Shown piece by piece: positions 1 to 8,759 of a stretch of DNA of 64,000 nucleotides. The notes beneath the pieces were generated by a model, which was not told the DNA's origin, ran no database searches, and saw only the letters and a program-made list of their open reading frames with translations. How positions within the stretch are numbered: the first letter of the stretch is position 1; the number at the start of each line of letters is the position of its first letter. Both the position numbers and the translations under genes were made by a program. Origin of the DNA: Pedococcus cremeus (lineage in GTDB: Bacteria; Actinomycetota; Actinomycetes; Actinomycetales; Dermatophilaceae); the NCBI RefSeq assembly GCF_900111375.1, contig NZ_FOHB01000003.1, forward strand, positions 124,001 through 188,000, in the 5' to 3' direction.

Positions 1-1
1 G

Positions 2-427
2 CACCAGCCGCCGCCCGTGCACCAGGTCTTCGAGGGCTGGAACTTCGTGATCTGCAACTTCGTGCCCCGCAAGGTCGACTACCACCCGCTCGCGGTGCCG
101 GTGCCCTACTACCACTCCAACGTCGACAGCGACGAGATCATGTTCTACGTCGACGGCGACTACGAGGCCCGCAAGGGGTCGGGCATCGGGCGCGGCTCCA
201 TCTCGGTGCACCCGGGCGGCCACGCCCACGGCCCGCAGCCGGGGGCGAGCGAGGCCTCGCTGGGGGTCGAGTACTTCGACGAGACCGCCGTCATGGTCGA
301 CACCTTCCGCCCGCTCGAGCTGGGCGAGGGCGCCCGTGCCGTCGACGACGGGAAGTACGCCTGGTCGTGGTCGGGCGGACGTGGAAGCGGCCCCGAGTCC
401 GGCGGAGGCGACTTCTCCATCGGCTGA
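2..427 (+). CDS. hmgA: Homogentisate 1,2-dioxygenase, C-terminal part (5' end outside window)
   Basis: This is the last 141 residues of the Fe(II) ring-cleaving dioxygenase that opens homogentisate to maleylacetoacetate in tyrosine and phenylalanine catabolism. The frame is open from base 2, so the gene starts upstream of the window. Family hallmarks are visible: NFVPRKVDYHPLAVPVPYYHSN, the acidic DSDEIMFYVDGD stretch, the HPGGHAHGPQPGA segment that supplies metal and active-site histidines, and the AVMVDTFRPL end. The tail after residue 115 is glycine-rich and variable. No catabolic partner gene lies downstream in this window. Confidence 0.93.
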   Translation, partial: HQPPPVHQVFEGWNFVICNFVPRKVDYHPLAVPVPYYHSNVDSDEIMFYVDGDYEARKGSGIGRGSISVHPGGHAHGPQPGASEASLGVEYFDETAVMVDTFRPLELGEGARAVDDGKYAWSWSGGRGSGPESGGGDFSIG

Positions 428-468
428 CCCGACCTCTCGGGCGACGCGCTGGTCGCTAAGGCCGGGGG

Positions 469-507
469 AGCGCCACCAGCGCCTGCTGGGGAAGCGCCAC
501 CAGCGCC
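469..507. repeat. 15-bp direct repeat in the hmgA-nucleotidase gap
   Basis: AGCGCCACCAGCGCC occurs at 469-483 and again at 493-507, a 24-bp period, in the 243-bp non-coding gap. The gap also holds GTTTCACC at 514-521 and GGTCAAC at 528-534, which loosely resemble PhoP half-sites, and a possible TAGTGT -10 at 585-590. None of these regulatory readings is strong. Confidence 0.5.
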
Positions 508-670
508 AGGACGGTTTCACCACCGCAGGTCAACGGAGGGGAAATTCTTGCCGATGTCGGTTCCCTCGCCGGGCCCCGCCGCCTAGTGTGTCCACGCGCG
601 TGCGCCGACCAGGCCCACGCCTCTCGTGCGCCGGGTCATCCCCGGCACCCGCCTGAACTGGAGGCAACCC

Positions 671-2572
671 GTGTCCGACAAGTCCACCGCAGCCCTGGCC
701 ACCCTCGCCGCGTCGGAGCACTCCCGTCGCGCGATGCTCGGCATGGCCGTCGTCGGCGGCGCCAGTGCCGCCTTCCTCTCCGCCCCGGGCCGCGCGTCGG
801 CCGCCCAGAACAAGGGACCGGGAGGCGGTTCGGGCACCTTCCGCCTGACCGTGATGGGCACCACCGACACCCACGGCAACGTCTTCAACTGGGACTACTT
901 CAAGGACGCGGAGTACACCGACAGCAAGAGCAACGACATCGGCCTGGCCAAGATCGCCACGCTGGTCAAGGCGGTGCGTGCGGAGCGCGGCACGGAGAAC
1001 TGCCTCCTGCTCGACGCGGGTGACACCATCCAGGGCACGCCGCTGTCCTACTACTACGCCAAGATCGACCCGATCACCGGCGGCGCGAAGCACCCCATGG
1101 CCACCGCGATGAACACCATCGGCTACGACGCGGCGGCGCTCGGCAATCACGAGTACAACTACGGCCTCGAGACCCTGCGCGCCTTCGAGGAGCAGTGCGA
1201 CTTCCCACTGCTCAGCGCCAACTCGCTCGACTGGAGCACCGGCGCCCCCGTCTTCCAGCCGCACCTCATCCGCAGCTTCAAGGTGCCCGGTGAGGCCAAG
1301 CCGGTGAAGGTCGGCATCGTCGGCCTGGTCACCCCCGGTGTGGCCATCTGGGACAAGGCCAACGTCGAGGGCCGGGTGAAGTTCGGCGGCATCGTCGAGC
1401 AGGGCAAGGTCTGGGTGCCCAAGCTGAAGCAGGCCGGCTGCGACATCGTCGTGGTGGCCTGCCACTCCGGCGCCACGCCCGGCTCCTCCTACGGCGACGC
1501 CCTGCCCTTCCCGGAGAACGCCTCCACGCAGCTCGCCCAGGAGGTGCCCGGCATCGACGCGATCCTCGTCGGGCACGCCCACGAGGAGATCATCGAGCGC
1601 GTCGTGAAGAACAAGGCCACCGGCAAGGACGTGCTCCTCACCGAGCCCCTCAAGTGGGGCATGCGCCTGGCCGTTCTCGACTTCGACATCAGCAAGGTGG
1701 GCGGCCGGTGGACGGTGGCGCACCAGCACGCCACCCTGCTGAACGCCAACACCGTCGCGGAGGACGCGCAGGTCAAGGGCCTGCTCCAGCAGGACCACGA
1801 CATCGTCGTGACCTACGTGAACTCCGTGATCGGTTCCTGCACCTCCGCCATGTCGGCGCAGACGGCGCGCTTCGAGGACACGGCAGCGCTCGACTTCATC
1901 AACTACGTGCAGGGCCTGGTCGTGCGGGAGGCGCTGGCCGGCACCCCCGAGGCGAGCCTGCCGATGCTGTCGATCGCCGCACCGTTCAACCGCGACGCGG
2001 CGATCCCTGCCGGCGAGGTGACCGTCCGCGACGTGGCGGGGCTGTACATCTACGACAACACGCTGCTCGGCATCAAGCTGACCGGTCAGCAGGTCAAGGA
2101 CTACCTGGAGTTCTCGGCGACCTACTTCCAGCAGGTCGACGGCAGCAAGGACACCTACCTGCCCGACGAGGTCACCAACGCCAAGACGGCGCTCGCCCCG
2201 AACGGCACGCCGGACTACAACTACGACGTCATGGCCGGCCTCGACGCCTCGCTGTCCTACGACATCGACCTCGCCAAGGCGCCGGGCAGCCGCATCACGA
2301 AGCTGACCTACGACGGCCAGCCGATCGACCTCGCCGGCGAGTTCATCGTCGCGATCAACAACTACCGGCAGTCGGGCGGCGGCAACTTCCCCGGCGTCAA
2401 GACCGCGCCGGTCGTCTACAACGCCCAGCTCGAGATCCGTCAGGCGATCATCGACTGGGTGACCGACAAGGGCGTCATCGACCCGCCCACCTTCACCGTC
2501 TACGACTGGCGACTGGTCGCGAACGGCACGGCGATCAAGGTCGAGGGCGCCTCCGAGGGCGGCCGCCACTGA
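671..2572 (+). CDS. Tat-exported 5'-nucleotidase / 2',3'-cyclic phosphodiesterase family metallophosphatase
   Basis: A 633-residue secreted metallophosphatase that hydrolyses nucleotides, probably to scavenge phosphate or nucleosides outside the membrane. GTG 671 is chosen because GGAGG (659-663) sits 7 nt upstream; the open frame reaches 626 but has no ribosome site. The N terminus has a twin-arginine signal (SRRAMLGM, about residues 18-25) and a hydrophobic Ala-rich stretch. Calcineurin-like metal motifs appear in order: DTHG, DAGDTIQG, GNHEYNYG, CHSG and GHAH. The C-terminal 5'-nucleotidase domain has IYDNTLLGIKLTG and NNYRQSGGG. The HPMATAMN-type spacing resembles CpdB/YfkN more than UshA. 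Substrate specificity cannot be read from sequence. Confidence 0.9.
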   Translation: MSDKSTAALATLAASEHSRRAMLGMAVVGGASAAFLSAPGRASAAQNKGPGGGSGTFRLTVMGTTDTHGNVFNWDYFKDAEYTDSKSNDIGLAKIATLVKAVRAERGTENCLLLDAGDTIQGTPLSYYYAKIDPITGGAKHPMATAMNTIGYDAAALGNHEYNYGLETLRAFEEQCDFPLLSANSLDWSTGAPVFQPHLIRSFKVPGEAKPVKVGIVGLVTPGVAIWDKANVEGRVKFGGIVEQGKVWVPKLKQAGCDIVVVACHSGATPGSSYGDALPFPENASTQLAQEVPGIDAILVGHAHEEIIERVVKNKATGKDVLLTEPLKWGMRLAVLDFDISKVGGRWTVAHQHATLLNANTVAEDAQVKGLLQQDHDIVVTYVNSVIGSCTSAMSAQTARFEDTAALDFINYVQGLVVREALAGTPEASLPMLSIAAPFNRDAAIPAGEVTVRDVAGLYIYDNTLLGIKLTGQQVKDYLEFSATYFQQVDGSKDTYLPDEVTNAKTALAPNGTPDYNYDVMAGLDASLSYDIDLAKAPGSRITKLTYDGQPIDLAGEFIVAINNYRQSGGGNFPGVKTAPVVYNAQLEIRQAIIDWVTDKGVIDPPTFTVYDWRLVANGTAIKVEGASEGGRH

Positions 2573-3402
2573 CCCGAGTCCTCGTCACCGGCGCCAGTGG
2601 TGCGCTCGGCCGCGTCGTGGCCGCGCTCGCCGCTGACGCCGGCCACGAGGTCGTCGGCACCCGCGTGACGAAGGCGGTCCCGGACACCCGTGTCCGGGAC
2701 CGCCTTCTCGATGTCCGCGACCGGTATGCCGTTCAGCGCCTGCTCGAGGAGGAGGCACCCGACGTCGTGGTGCACACGGCATACCGGCAGGACTCCTGGG
2801 CGGTCACCGCGGTGGGCGCCGCCAACGTGGCGCTGGCGGCGGCTGCCGCCGGGGCGCGGCTGGTGCACGTCTCGAGCGACGTGGTCTTCTCCGGCGCCGC
2901 CGTGACCTACACCGAGGACGCCGAGCCCGACCCGGTGAGCCCGTACGGTGCGGCCAAGGCGGCGGCCGAGGTCGCGGTCGAAGCCGTGGCGCCCGACGCC
3001 GTGGTCGCCCGGACGTCGCTCGTCATGGGCAGGCCGGACGCGCCGATGGAGCGGCGCGTCGCCGACCTGCTGGCCGGCCGGGCCACCGGCGTCCTGTTCG
3101 ACGACGACGTCCGCTGCCCGGTCCACGTCGACGACCTCGCCGCGGCCCTGCTCGAGCTCGCCTTCTCGGACGCGACGGGCGTGCGGCACGTCGCCGGTCC
3201 CGACGCCGTGAGCCGGTTCGAGATCGGCGAGCTCATCGCACACCGGGACGGCGCCGATCCGTCCGTGCTGCAACGGGGTTCGCGTCGCGAGGCAGGGGTG
3301 CCCGGGCCGCTCGACGTGCGGCTCGACGGCACCTGGACCCAGTCGACGCTGCGCACCCGGCTGCGCGGGGCACGGGAGTTCCTCGCGCAGCCGTTCAGCT
3401 GA
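2569..3402 (+). CDS. Extended SDR, NAD(P)-dependent sugar epimerase/reductase-like
   Basis: A roughly 277-residue Rossmann protein of the RmlD/epimerase type. The nucleotide-binding motif TGASGALG lies almost at the N terminus and the catalytic YxxxK appears as YGAAK about 130 residues in. No ATG, GTG or TTG is available in frame before the Rossmann motif. The proposed start is therefore CTG 2569, which overlaps the nucleotidase stop (CTGA) and has GAGGG 9 nt upstream; this is inference. Codons from about residue 34 run through a perfect hairpin (2670-2707) that adds roughly a dozen residues between the second strand and the LDVRD segment. The 3' end overlaps the convergent hemD-like gene by 8 bp. 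The substrate is unknown. Confidence 0.75.
   Translation: MTRVLVTGASGALGRVVAALAADAGHEVVGTRVTKAVPDTRVRDRLLDVRDRYAVQRLLEEEAPDVVVHTAYRQDSWAVTAVGAANVALAAAAAGARLVHVSSDVVFSGAAVTYTEDAEPDPVSPYGAAKAAAEVAVEAVAPDAVVARTSLVMGRPDAPMERRVADLLAGRATGVLFDDDVRCPVHVDDLAAALLELAFSDATGVRHVAGPDAVSRFEIGELIAHRDGADPSVLQRGSRREAGVPGPLDVRLDGTWTQSTLRTRLRGAREFLAQPFS
2670..2707. repeat. Perfect 18-bp inverted repeat (hairpin) inside the SDR gene
   Basis: Arms 2670-2687 and 2690-2707 are exact reverse complements separated by only CC. It resembles a strong intrinsic-terminator stem but has no T-tract and lies about 100 bp inside an open reading frame. Its length preserves the frame. It could act as an attenuator between the nucleotidase and SDR genes or be a small inserted palindrome. 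Confidence 0.85.
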
Positions 3403-4513
3403 GCGCGAGGCGGTAGCCCCGTTTGACCACGGTCTGCACGAGCCGTCGGTCGGGCACGGCGTCCCGCAGCCGGGCGATGGCCACCTCGGCGGCGTGGGGG
3501 TCGCGCGAGTCACCCGGAAGGGTGGCCAGCACCTGCGGCCGGGTCACGACGTCACCGCCGGCCGCCGTCAGGAGGCGCAGCAGCTCCAGGCTGGTGGGGG
3601 AGAGCGGCAGCACGTGCCCGTCGAGCAGCGCTACCGTTCGTCGCACCTGGAGCCGTCCGGCGACGGTGCAGACCGCTGCGGTGGCGGCCTCGTCGTAGTG
3701 CGCCACCAGCGTGCGGACGAGCGCCCCCAACCTGCCGCGCTCGGGCACGATGGGCTCGACCCCCCTGTCCCGCAGCGGTTTTGCCGTCACGGGGCCGACA
3801 GCCGCCGCCACCATGAGGCCCTGGCGCAGCCGGGCCAGCACGAGTTCACCCACGCCGCAGGTCTCCGCCGCCTCCAGCCACGCGTGGGCGCCCGGCGCGG
3901 AGGTGAACACCACGGCGTCGATCTCGCCGGCCGCCGCGGCTGCCACCGACGTCGCGAGGGCCTCGGGGTCCGGTGGCGGGCCCCACCGGTAGACGACCAG
4001 GCTGGCGACATCGGCCCCCGCGGCGGCGAGCTCGACGTCGAGGCCGTCGGCACCGGCCCCGTGGTGCTGCACCGCGATCCGCTGCCCGGCGACGCCTTCC
4101 CGGAGCAGCAGGTCGAGGATCTCGGCCGAGGTCTCCGACTCGGCCACCCAGTCGGCGTGCAGCCCGGTGGCCTGGATGGCGCCGCGGGCCTTGGGCCCCC
4201 GCGCGATGAGCCGGGCGCCACCCAGCACCGCGAGCAGGTCGTCGGCCAATCCGGCTGCGTCGGCGGCCTCGACCCAGCCGCGGAATCCGATGCCGGTGGT
4301 GACCACGACTGCGTCGGGCGGCTCGGCGACCACCGCCTTGGTGTCGGCCACCAGCTGGTCGTCATGGTCGGTGGGCACGATGCTGAGCGCGGGGGCGTGG
4401 CGCACCGTCGCCCCGCGGCGGGACAGGGCTGCGGCCAGCTCACCCGAGCGCCGGTCGGCGGTGACGAGCACGACGCAGCCGGCCATGACCTGCCCGAGGC
4501 TGCTGGTGCTCAT
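3395..4513 (-). CDS. Uroporphyrinogen-III synthase-like protein fused to a winged-helix DNA-binding domain
   Basis: A 372-residue two-domain protein. Residues 1 to about 270 match the HemD fold, which cyclises hydroxymethylbilane to uroporphyrinogen III, the siroheme and heme precursor. Residues from about 280 resemble an OmpR-type winged helix (LSPTSLELLRLL, TRPQVLATLPG, VEVAIARLRDAV-like recognition segment, VVKRGYRLAL end). It is the last gene of the nitrate/nitrite operon, and its ATG overlaps the cysG stop (ATGA). It may make siroheme precursor, act as a transcription factor, or both. Related fusions accompany nitrite reductase genes in other actinobacteria (family knowledge). It overlaps the convergent SDR gene by 8 bp. 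Confidence 0.85.
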   Translation of the reverse strand: MSTSSLGQVMAGCVVLVTADRRSGELAAALSRRGATVRHAPALSIVPTDHDDQLVADTKAVVAEPPDAVVVTTGIGFRGWVEAADAAGLADDLLAVLGGARLIARGPKARGAIQATGLHADWVAESETSAEILDLLLREGVAGQRIAVQHHGAGADGLDVELAAAGADVASLVVYRWGPPPDPEALATSVAAAAAGEIDAVVFTSAPGAHAWLEAAETCGVGELVLARLRQGLMVAAAVGPVTAKPLRDRGVEPIVPERGRLGALVRTLVAHYDEAATAAVCTVAGRLQVRRTVALLDGHVLPLSPTSLELLRLLTAAGGDVVTRPQVLATLPGDSRDPHAAEVAIARLRDAVPDRRLVQTVVKRGYRLALS

Positions 4514-5718
4514 CCGGTCTCCAGCAGGCCGGTGGCGGCGACCCCGCCGACCACGACGACCGCGGGAGCCTGCACCGCTGCCGCCGCGGCGGCGTCGACG
4601 ATGCCGCCCAGTGGCGCCCGCGTCGTGCGCTGGGTGGGCAGCGTGCCGTTCTCGACGATGGCGACCGGTGTGGCGGGGTCGGCGCCGGCCTCGAGGAGGT
4701 GCGACACGTGCCGCTCGAGGAGGGCGATGCCCATGAGCACGACCAGGGTCGCGGTGCCGTCGACCACACCGGCCACGGCCGCATCGTCGAGGGTCCCGTG
4801 CCCGTGCGTGACGTGGGCGCCGGCGACGACCCCCCGGTGGGTGAGGGGGATGTCCGCGGCGGCCGGGACCGCCAGCGCGCTGCTCACCCCGGGCACCACC
4901 TCCACGGGTATGCCGTGGGTCCGGCAGGCGAGCACCTCCTCACCTCCACGGCCGAACAGGTAGGCGTCGCCGCCCTTGAGCCGCACGACGTTTCGGCCGA
5001 GCGTGGCCTGCTCGACGATGATGTGGTTGATCTGCTCCTGGGTCACCGCGTGGTGGCCGGGCACCTTGCCGACGTCGATGACCTCGACGGTCTCGGGCAG
5101 GTCGTCCAGCAGCGAGGTGGGTCCGAGCCGGTCGGCCACCACGACGTCGGCCTCCGACAGCGCCCGTCGGCCGCGCAGGGTCAGCAGGTCGGGTGCGCCC
5201 GGGCCACCGCCGACGAGCACCACGCGGCCCGGGTGGTCGGTGCGCCGGTGCGCTCGGAGGTCCAGCGGCTCGAGCTCGAGGACGCTGACCAGCGCGTCCC
5301 GCACCGCACGGGCCCGGGCGGGGTCGGCGGTGCCGGTGGAGACGACGCCGACCGCGAGGCCGGAGTGTCTGGCGGTGGCAGGGGTGCGCGCCGTGCCCTG
5401 GTCGACGGCGCCGGCGTTGACGCTCCAGATGCGGCGCTCGGTGGCCCAGCCACACAGCGCGGCGTCCGTTCGCGGGTCGCCGGTGGCGGCGTGCACCAGC
5501 CACACGCCGTCGACGTCGGCCTCACGCACCTCCCGGTCGACCCAGGTGACGGCGCCTGCCGCCCAGGCATCGGCGAGGTCCTCGCAGACCACTGGGCTGA
5601 CGACCGTGACCACCGCTCCCTCGGACGCCAGCGCGGTGGCGCGCCGGGAGGCCACCGGGCCGCCGCCCGCGACGAGCACCGGACGCCCGGCGAGGTCGAG
5701 GCCGAGCAACGAGGTCAT
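4510..5718 (-). CDS. cysG: Siroheme synthase (precorrin-2 dehydrogenase plus uroporphyrinogen-III C-methyltransferase)
   Basis: A 402-residue enzyme making siroheme, the prosthetic group of NirB. ATG 5718 overlaps the nirD stop (ATGA). The N-terminal half has a Rossmann motif (VAGGGPVASRRA) for NAD-dependent precorrin-2 oxidation and ferrochelation. The second half is a SAM-dependent methyltransferase with VGGGPGAPDLLTLRG, the YLFGRGGEE motif and VVPGVSSALAVPA. The length is close to other actinobacterial CysG proteins. Its position directly after nirBD supports a role in supplying the nitrite reductase. Confidence 0.93.
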   Translation of the reverse strand: MTSLLGLDLAGRPVLVAGGGPVASRRATALASEGAVVTVVSPVVCEDLADAWAAGAVTWVDREVREADVDGVWLVHAATGDPRTDAALCGWATERRIWSVNAGAVDQGTARTPATARHSGLAVGVVSTGTADPARARAVRDALVSVLELEPLDLRAHRRTDHPGRVVLVGGGPGAPDLLTLRGRRALSEADVVVADRLGPTSLLDDLPETVEVIDVGKVPGHHAVTQEQINHIIVEQATLGRNVVRLKGGDAYLFGRGGEEVLACRTHGIPVEVVPGVSSALAVPAAADIPLTHRGVVAGAHVTHGHGTLDDAAVAGVVDGTATLVVLMGIALLERHVSHLLEAGADPATPVAIVENGTLPTQRTTRAPLGGIVDAAAAAAVQAPAVVVVGGVAATGLLETG

Positions 5719-6170
5719 GACGGACCGGACCCGTGGCGCGGCTCGCGGCCGACCAGCACGACCCCGTCGCGGACGACCACGGGGTAGGTGGCGAGATGCA
5801 CCGGCTCGCGGCCCACCGGGTCGAGGCACGCCCCGGTGCGCAGGTCGAAGACCTGCTTGTACATCGGCGACGCGACGGTCGGCACGTCGCCGCGCGTGCC
5901 GACGATGCCGCGCGAGAGGACGTGTGCCCCGCAGTAGGGGTCGTACTGCTGCAGCGCGTGCACCGTGTCGTCGTGGGTGCGGAACAGCGCGACCTGCACG
6001 CCGTCGACGAGCGCGGCGGCGCCGCGCTCACGCGGCAGGTCGTCGAGGTGGCAGACCTCCTCCCACACACCGGCGGTGTCGCCGAGGGCGGTCGGGTCGG
6101 GGTCGGTCGGGTCGAGGTCGGTCGGGACGGGTGCGGCCGAGCTCGGTGCGGTCGTCGCGGGGGGTGTCAT
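5715..6170 (-). CDS. nirD: Assimilatory nitrite reductase small subunit (Rieske-like)
   Basis: A 151-residue NirD-type protein that pairs with NirB to reduce nitrite to ammonium with NAD(P)H. The core (VCHLDDLP, VALFRTHDD, ALQQYDPYCGAHVLSRG, SPMYKQVFDLRTG) matches NirD, which keeps the Rieske fold but not all cluster ligands. The first 30 residues are Pro/Asp/Thr-rich and repetitive (DLDPTDPDPTALG) and look disordered. Start and stop overlap nirB and cysG by 4 bp, which suggests translational coupling. Confidence 0.92.
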   Translation of the reverse strand: MTPPATTAPSSAAPVPTDLDPTDPDPTALGDTAGVWEEVCHLDDLPRERGAAALVDGVQVALFRTHDDTVHALQQYDPYCGAHVLSRGIVGTRGDVPTVASPMYKQVFDLRTGACLDPVGREPVHLATYPVVVRDGVVLVGREPRHGSGPS

Positions 6171-8755
6171 GGGCGGACCTCCAGTGTCGTGCCGGCGATG
6201 AGCACCGCGCCGCCCTCTCGTTCCTCCGGGGTGGCGGGCCGGGCCTGGCCGCGTTCACCGACGTAGGCCAGGGAGGGGTCGGGCTCGTCGGGTGCGTTGA
6301 CGAACGAGGCGAACCGGCGCAGCTTCTCGGGGTCCGCGAGCGTGGCGGCCCACTCGTCCTCGTAGGAGCCGACGTGCGCGGCCATGGCGGCGTCGAGGTC
6401 GCCGGCGATGCCGAGGGAGTCCTCGAGTACCACGGCCCGGATGGCGTCCAGACCGCCCTCGTAGTCCTCGACCCAGGCGGCGGTGCGCTGCAGGCGGTCG
6501 GCGGTGCGGATGTAGAGCATGAGGAACCGGTCGATGGTGCGCACCAGCGTCTCGGTGTCGAGGTCCTCGGCCAGCAGCCTGGCGTGTCGCGGGGTGAAGC
6601 CGCCGTTGCCGCCGACGTAGAGGTTCCAGCCGTTGTCGGTGGCGATGACGCCGACGTCCTTGCCTCTCGCCTCGGCGCACTCGCGGGCACAGCCGGAGAC
6701 GCCGAGCTTGAGCTTGTGCGGGCTGCGCAGGCCGCGGTAGCGCAGCTCGAGGTCGATGGCCAGGCCCACCGAGTCCTGCACGCCGAAGCGGCACCACGTC
6801 GAGCCGACGCAGGACTTCACGGTGCGCAGGGACTTGCCGTAGGCGTGTCCGGACTCGAAACCGGCGTCCACCAGTCGTTTCCAGATGGCGGGAACCTGGT
6901 CGATGCGGGCGCCGAAGAGGTCGATCCGCTGCCCCCCGGTGATCTTCGTGTAGAGCCCGAAGTCCTTGGCGACCTGGCCGATGACGAGCAGACCCTCGGG
7001 CGTGATCTCGCCGCCGGGGATGCGTGGCACCACCGAGTAGGAGCCGTCCTTCTGCAGGTTCGCCATCACGTGGTCGTTGGTGTCCTGCAGCGTGGCCCGC
7101 TCGCCGTCGAGGATGTGGCCCGTGCCGAGCGAGGCGAGGACCGAGCCGATGACCGGCTTGCAGATGTCGCAGCCGCGGCCGCGTCCGTGACCGGCGATGA
7201 TCTCGCTGAACGAGGTGAGTCCCTGCACGCGCACCACGTCGAAGAGCTGGGCGCGCGAGAGGTCGAAGTGCTCGCACAGGGCGTTGCTCACCGCGACGCC
7301 CGACTTCTCCAGCTCGGTGGTGACGAGCCTCTTCACCAGCGGCAGGCACGAGCCGCAGGAGGTGCCCGCCTTCGTGCAGGCCTTCACCCCGGCCAGGTCG
7401 GTGCAGCCGCCCTCGGTGACGGCGCAGCGGATGGCTCCTGCCGAGACGTTGTTGCACGAACAGACGGCCGCGTCGTCGGGCAGGTCGCCGGTCGGAGCCG
7501 GTGTCGCGCCCTCGGGGAGCAGGTGGGCGACGGGGTCGCCACCGAGCTCACGGCCGACCATGGGCCGCAAGGCGGCATACGCACTGGCGTCGCCGACGAG
7601 GATGCCGCCGCGCAGCGTCTTGGCGTCATCCGACATGACGAGCTTCTTGTAGACGCCCGCGACCGGGTCGGAGACGACGACCTCGAGGGCGCCGGGCTCC
7701 TGCGCGAAGGCGTCGCCGAAACTGGCGACGTCGACGCCGAGGAGCTTGAGCTTGGTGGAGAGGTCCGCACCGGGGAAGGTGCCCTCTCCGCCGAGCAGCC
7801 GGTCGGCCACGACCTCGGCCATGGCGTACCCCGGGGACACCAGGCCCAGGCACCGGCCACCGATGCAGGCGACCTCGCCGATGGCCCAGACAGCGGGATC
7901 CCTTGTGCGGCAGGCGTCGTCGACCACCACGCCACCTCGCTCGCCGACCTCCAGGCCTGCGCCGCGGGCGAGCTCGTCGCGGGGCCGCACGCCGACGGCG
8001 AAGATGACCACGTCGACGTCGAGCGCCGGACCGTCGGCGAAGTGCATCCTCGCGACCCGGCCGAGGTGGTCGGTGAGCCGGGCCGTGGCGGTGCCGGTGC
8101 GCACCGAGACGCCGAGGCCCTCGATGAGCCGGCGCAGCGCCTCGCCGCCGCCGTCGTCGACCTGCAGCGGCATGAGCCGGGGCGCGAACTCCACCACCGT
8201 GGCGTCGACGTCGAGGGCTCGCAGCGCGCCGGCGGCCTCGAGCCCCAGCAGGCCACCGCCGACGACGGCGCCGCGCAGCGGGCGGTCGAGCTCGCCGCGC
8301 AGCGACTCGACGTAGCTGCGCAGGTCGGCGACGTCGTCGATGGTGCGGTAGACGAAGGCGCCGCGCAGGTCGTGGCCGGGGACCGGCGGCACCGCGGCAT
8401 ACGAGCCGGTGGCCAGCACCAGCGAGTCGTATCCGAGCGTGCGGCCGTCGGAGGTGGTGACCGTCCGCGCCGCCCGGTCGATGGCGGTGGCGGCCACCCC
8501 GCGCCGGATCGTGACCAGCGGGTCGTCCCAGATCTCCTGGCCCCCGAGGGCGAGGTCCTCCGGGTCGCGGCCGGTGAAGTACGACGTGAGGGCGACGCGG
8601 TCGTAGGGCGCCCGCCGCTCCTCGCACAGCAGGGTGACCGCCCACCGGCCCTCGCCGTCACGGGCGCGGAGCGCGTCGACGAGCCGACGGGCCACCATGC
8701 CGCCGCCGACGACGACGAGGTGGTGGGGCGCCTTGCCTCTGGGTTCCATGGCCAT
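6167..8755 (-). CDS. nirB: NAD(P)H-dependent nitrite reductase large subunit
   Basis: An 862-residue flavo-siroheme enzyme reducing nitrite to ammonium. Visible in order: an FAD/NAD oxidoreductase region starting with VVVGGGMVARR; a BFD-like [2Fe-2S] domain with CSCNN near residue 432 and CTKAGTSCGSC near 462; a ferredoxin-like half domain; and the siroheme/[4Fe-4S] cysteines in SCVGSTWC (about 647) and SGCARECAEA (about 688). ATG 8755 lies 4 bp after the upstream gene's stop, and a second ATG is two codons in. Length and domain order are normal for NirB. Confidence 0.95.
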   Translation of the reverse strand: MAMEPRGKAPHHLVVVGGGMVARRLVDALRARDGEGRWAVTLLCEERRAPYDRVALTSYFTGRDPEDLALGGQEIWDDPLVTIRRGVAATAIDRAARTVTTSDGRTLGYDSLVLATGSYAAVPPVPGHDLRGAFVYRTIDDVADLRSYVESLRGELDRPLRGAVVGGGLLGLEAAGALRALDVDATVVEFAPRLMPLQVDDGGGEALRRLIEGLGVSVRTGTATARLTDHLGRVARMHFADGPALDVDVVIFAVGVRPRDELARGAGLEVGERGGVVVDDACRTRDPAVWAIGEVACIGGRCLGLVSPGYAMAEVVADRLLGGEGTFPGADLSTKLKLLGVDVASFGDAFAQEPGALEVVVSDPVAGVYKKLVMSDDAKTLRGGILVGDASAYAALRPMVGRELGGDPVAHLLPEGATPAPTGDLPDDAAVCSCNNVSAGAIRCAVTEGGCTDLAGVKACTKAGTSCGSCLPLVKRLVTTELEKSGVAVSNALCEHFDLSRAQLFDVVRVQGLTSFSEIIAGHGRGRGCDICKPVIGSVLASLGTGHILDGERATLQDTNDHVMANLQKDGSYSVVPRIPGGEITPEGLLVIGQVAKDFGLYTKITGGQRIDLFGARIDQVPAIWKRLVDAGFESGHAYGKSLRTVKSCVGSTWCRFGVQDSVGLAIDLELRYRGLRSPHKLKLGVSGCARECAEARGKDVGVIATDNGWNLYVGGNGGFTPRHARLLAEDLDTETLVRTIDRFLMLYIRTADRLQRTAAWVEDYEGGLDAIRAVVLEDSLGIAGDLDAAMAAHVGSYEDEWAATLADPEKLRRFASFVNAPDEPDPSLAYVGERGQARPATPEEREGGAVLIAGTTLEVRP

Positions 8756-8759
8756 GACG

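Noticed and set aside
514-534. PhoP box upstream of the nucleotidase
   Set aside because: GTTTCACC and GGTCAAC only loosely match the PhoP direct-repeat pattern; too degenerate to list as a site.
530-2569. 679-codon minus-strand frame opposite the nucleotidase
   Set aside because: The opposite strand has unmistakable metallophosphatase motifs, while this frame is a Val/Gly/Asp-rich shadow.
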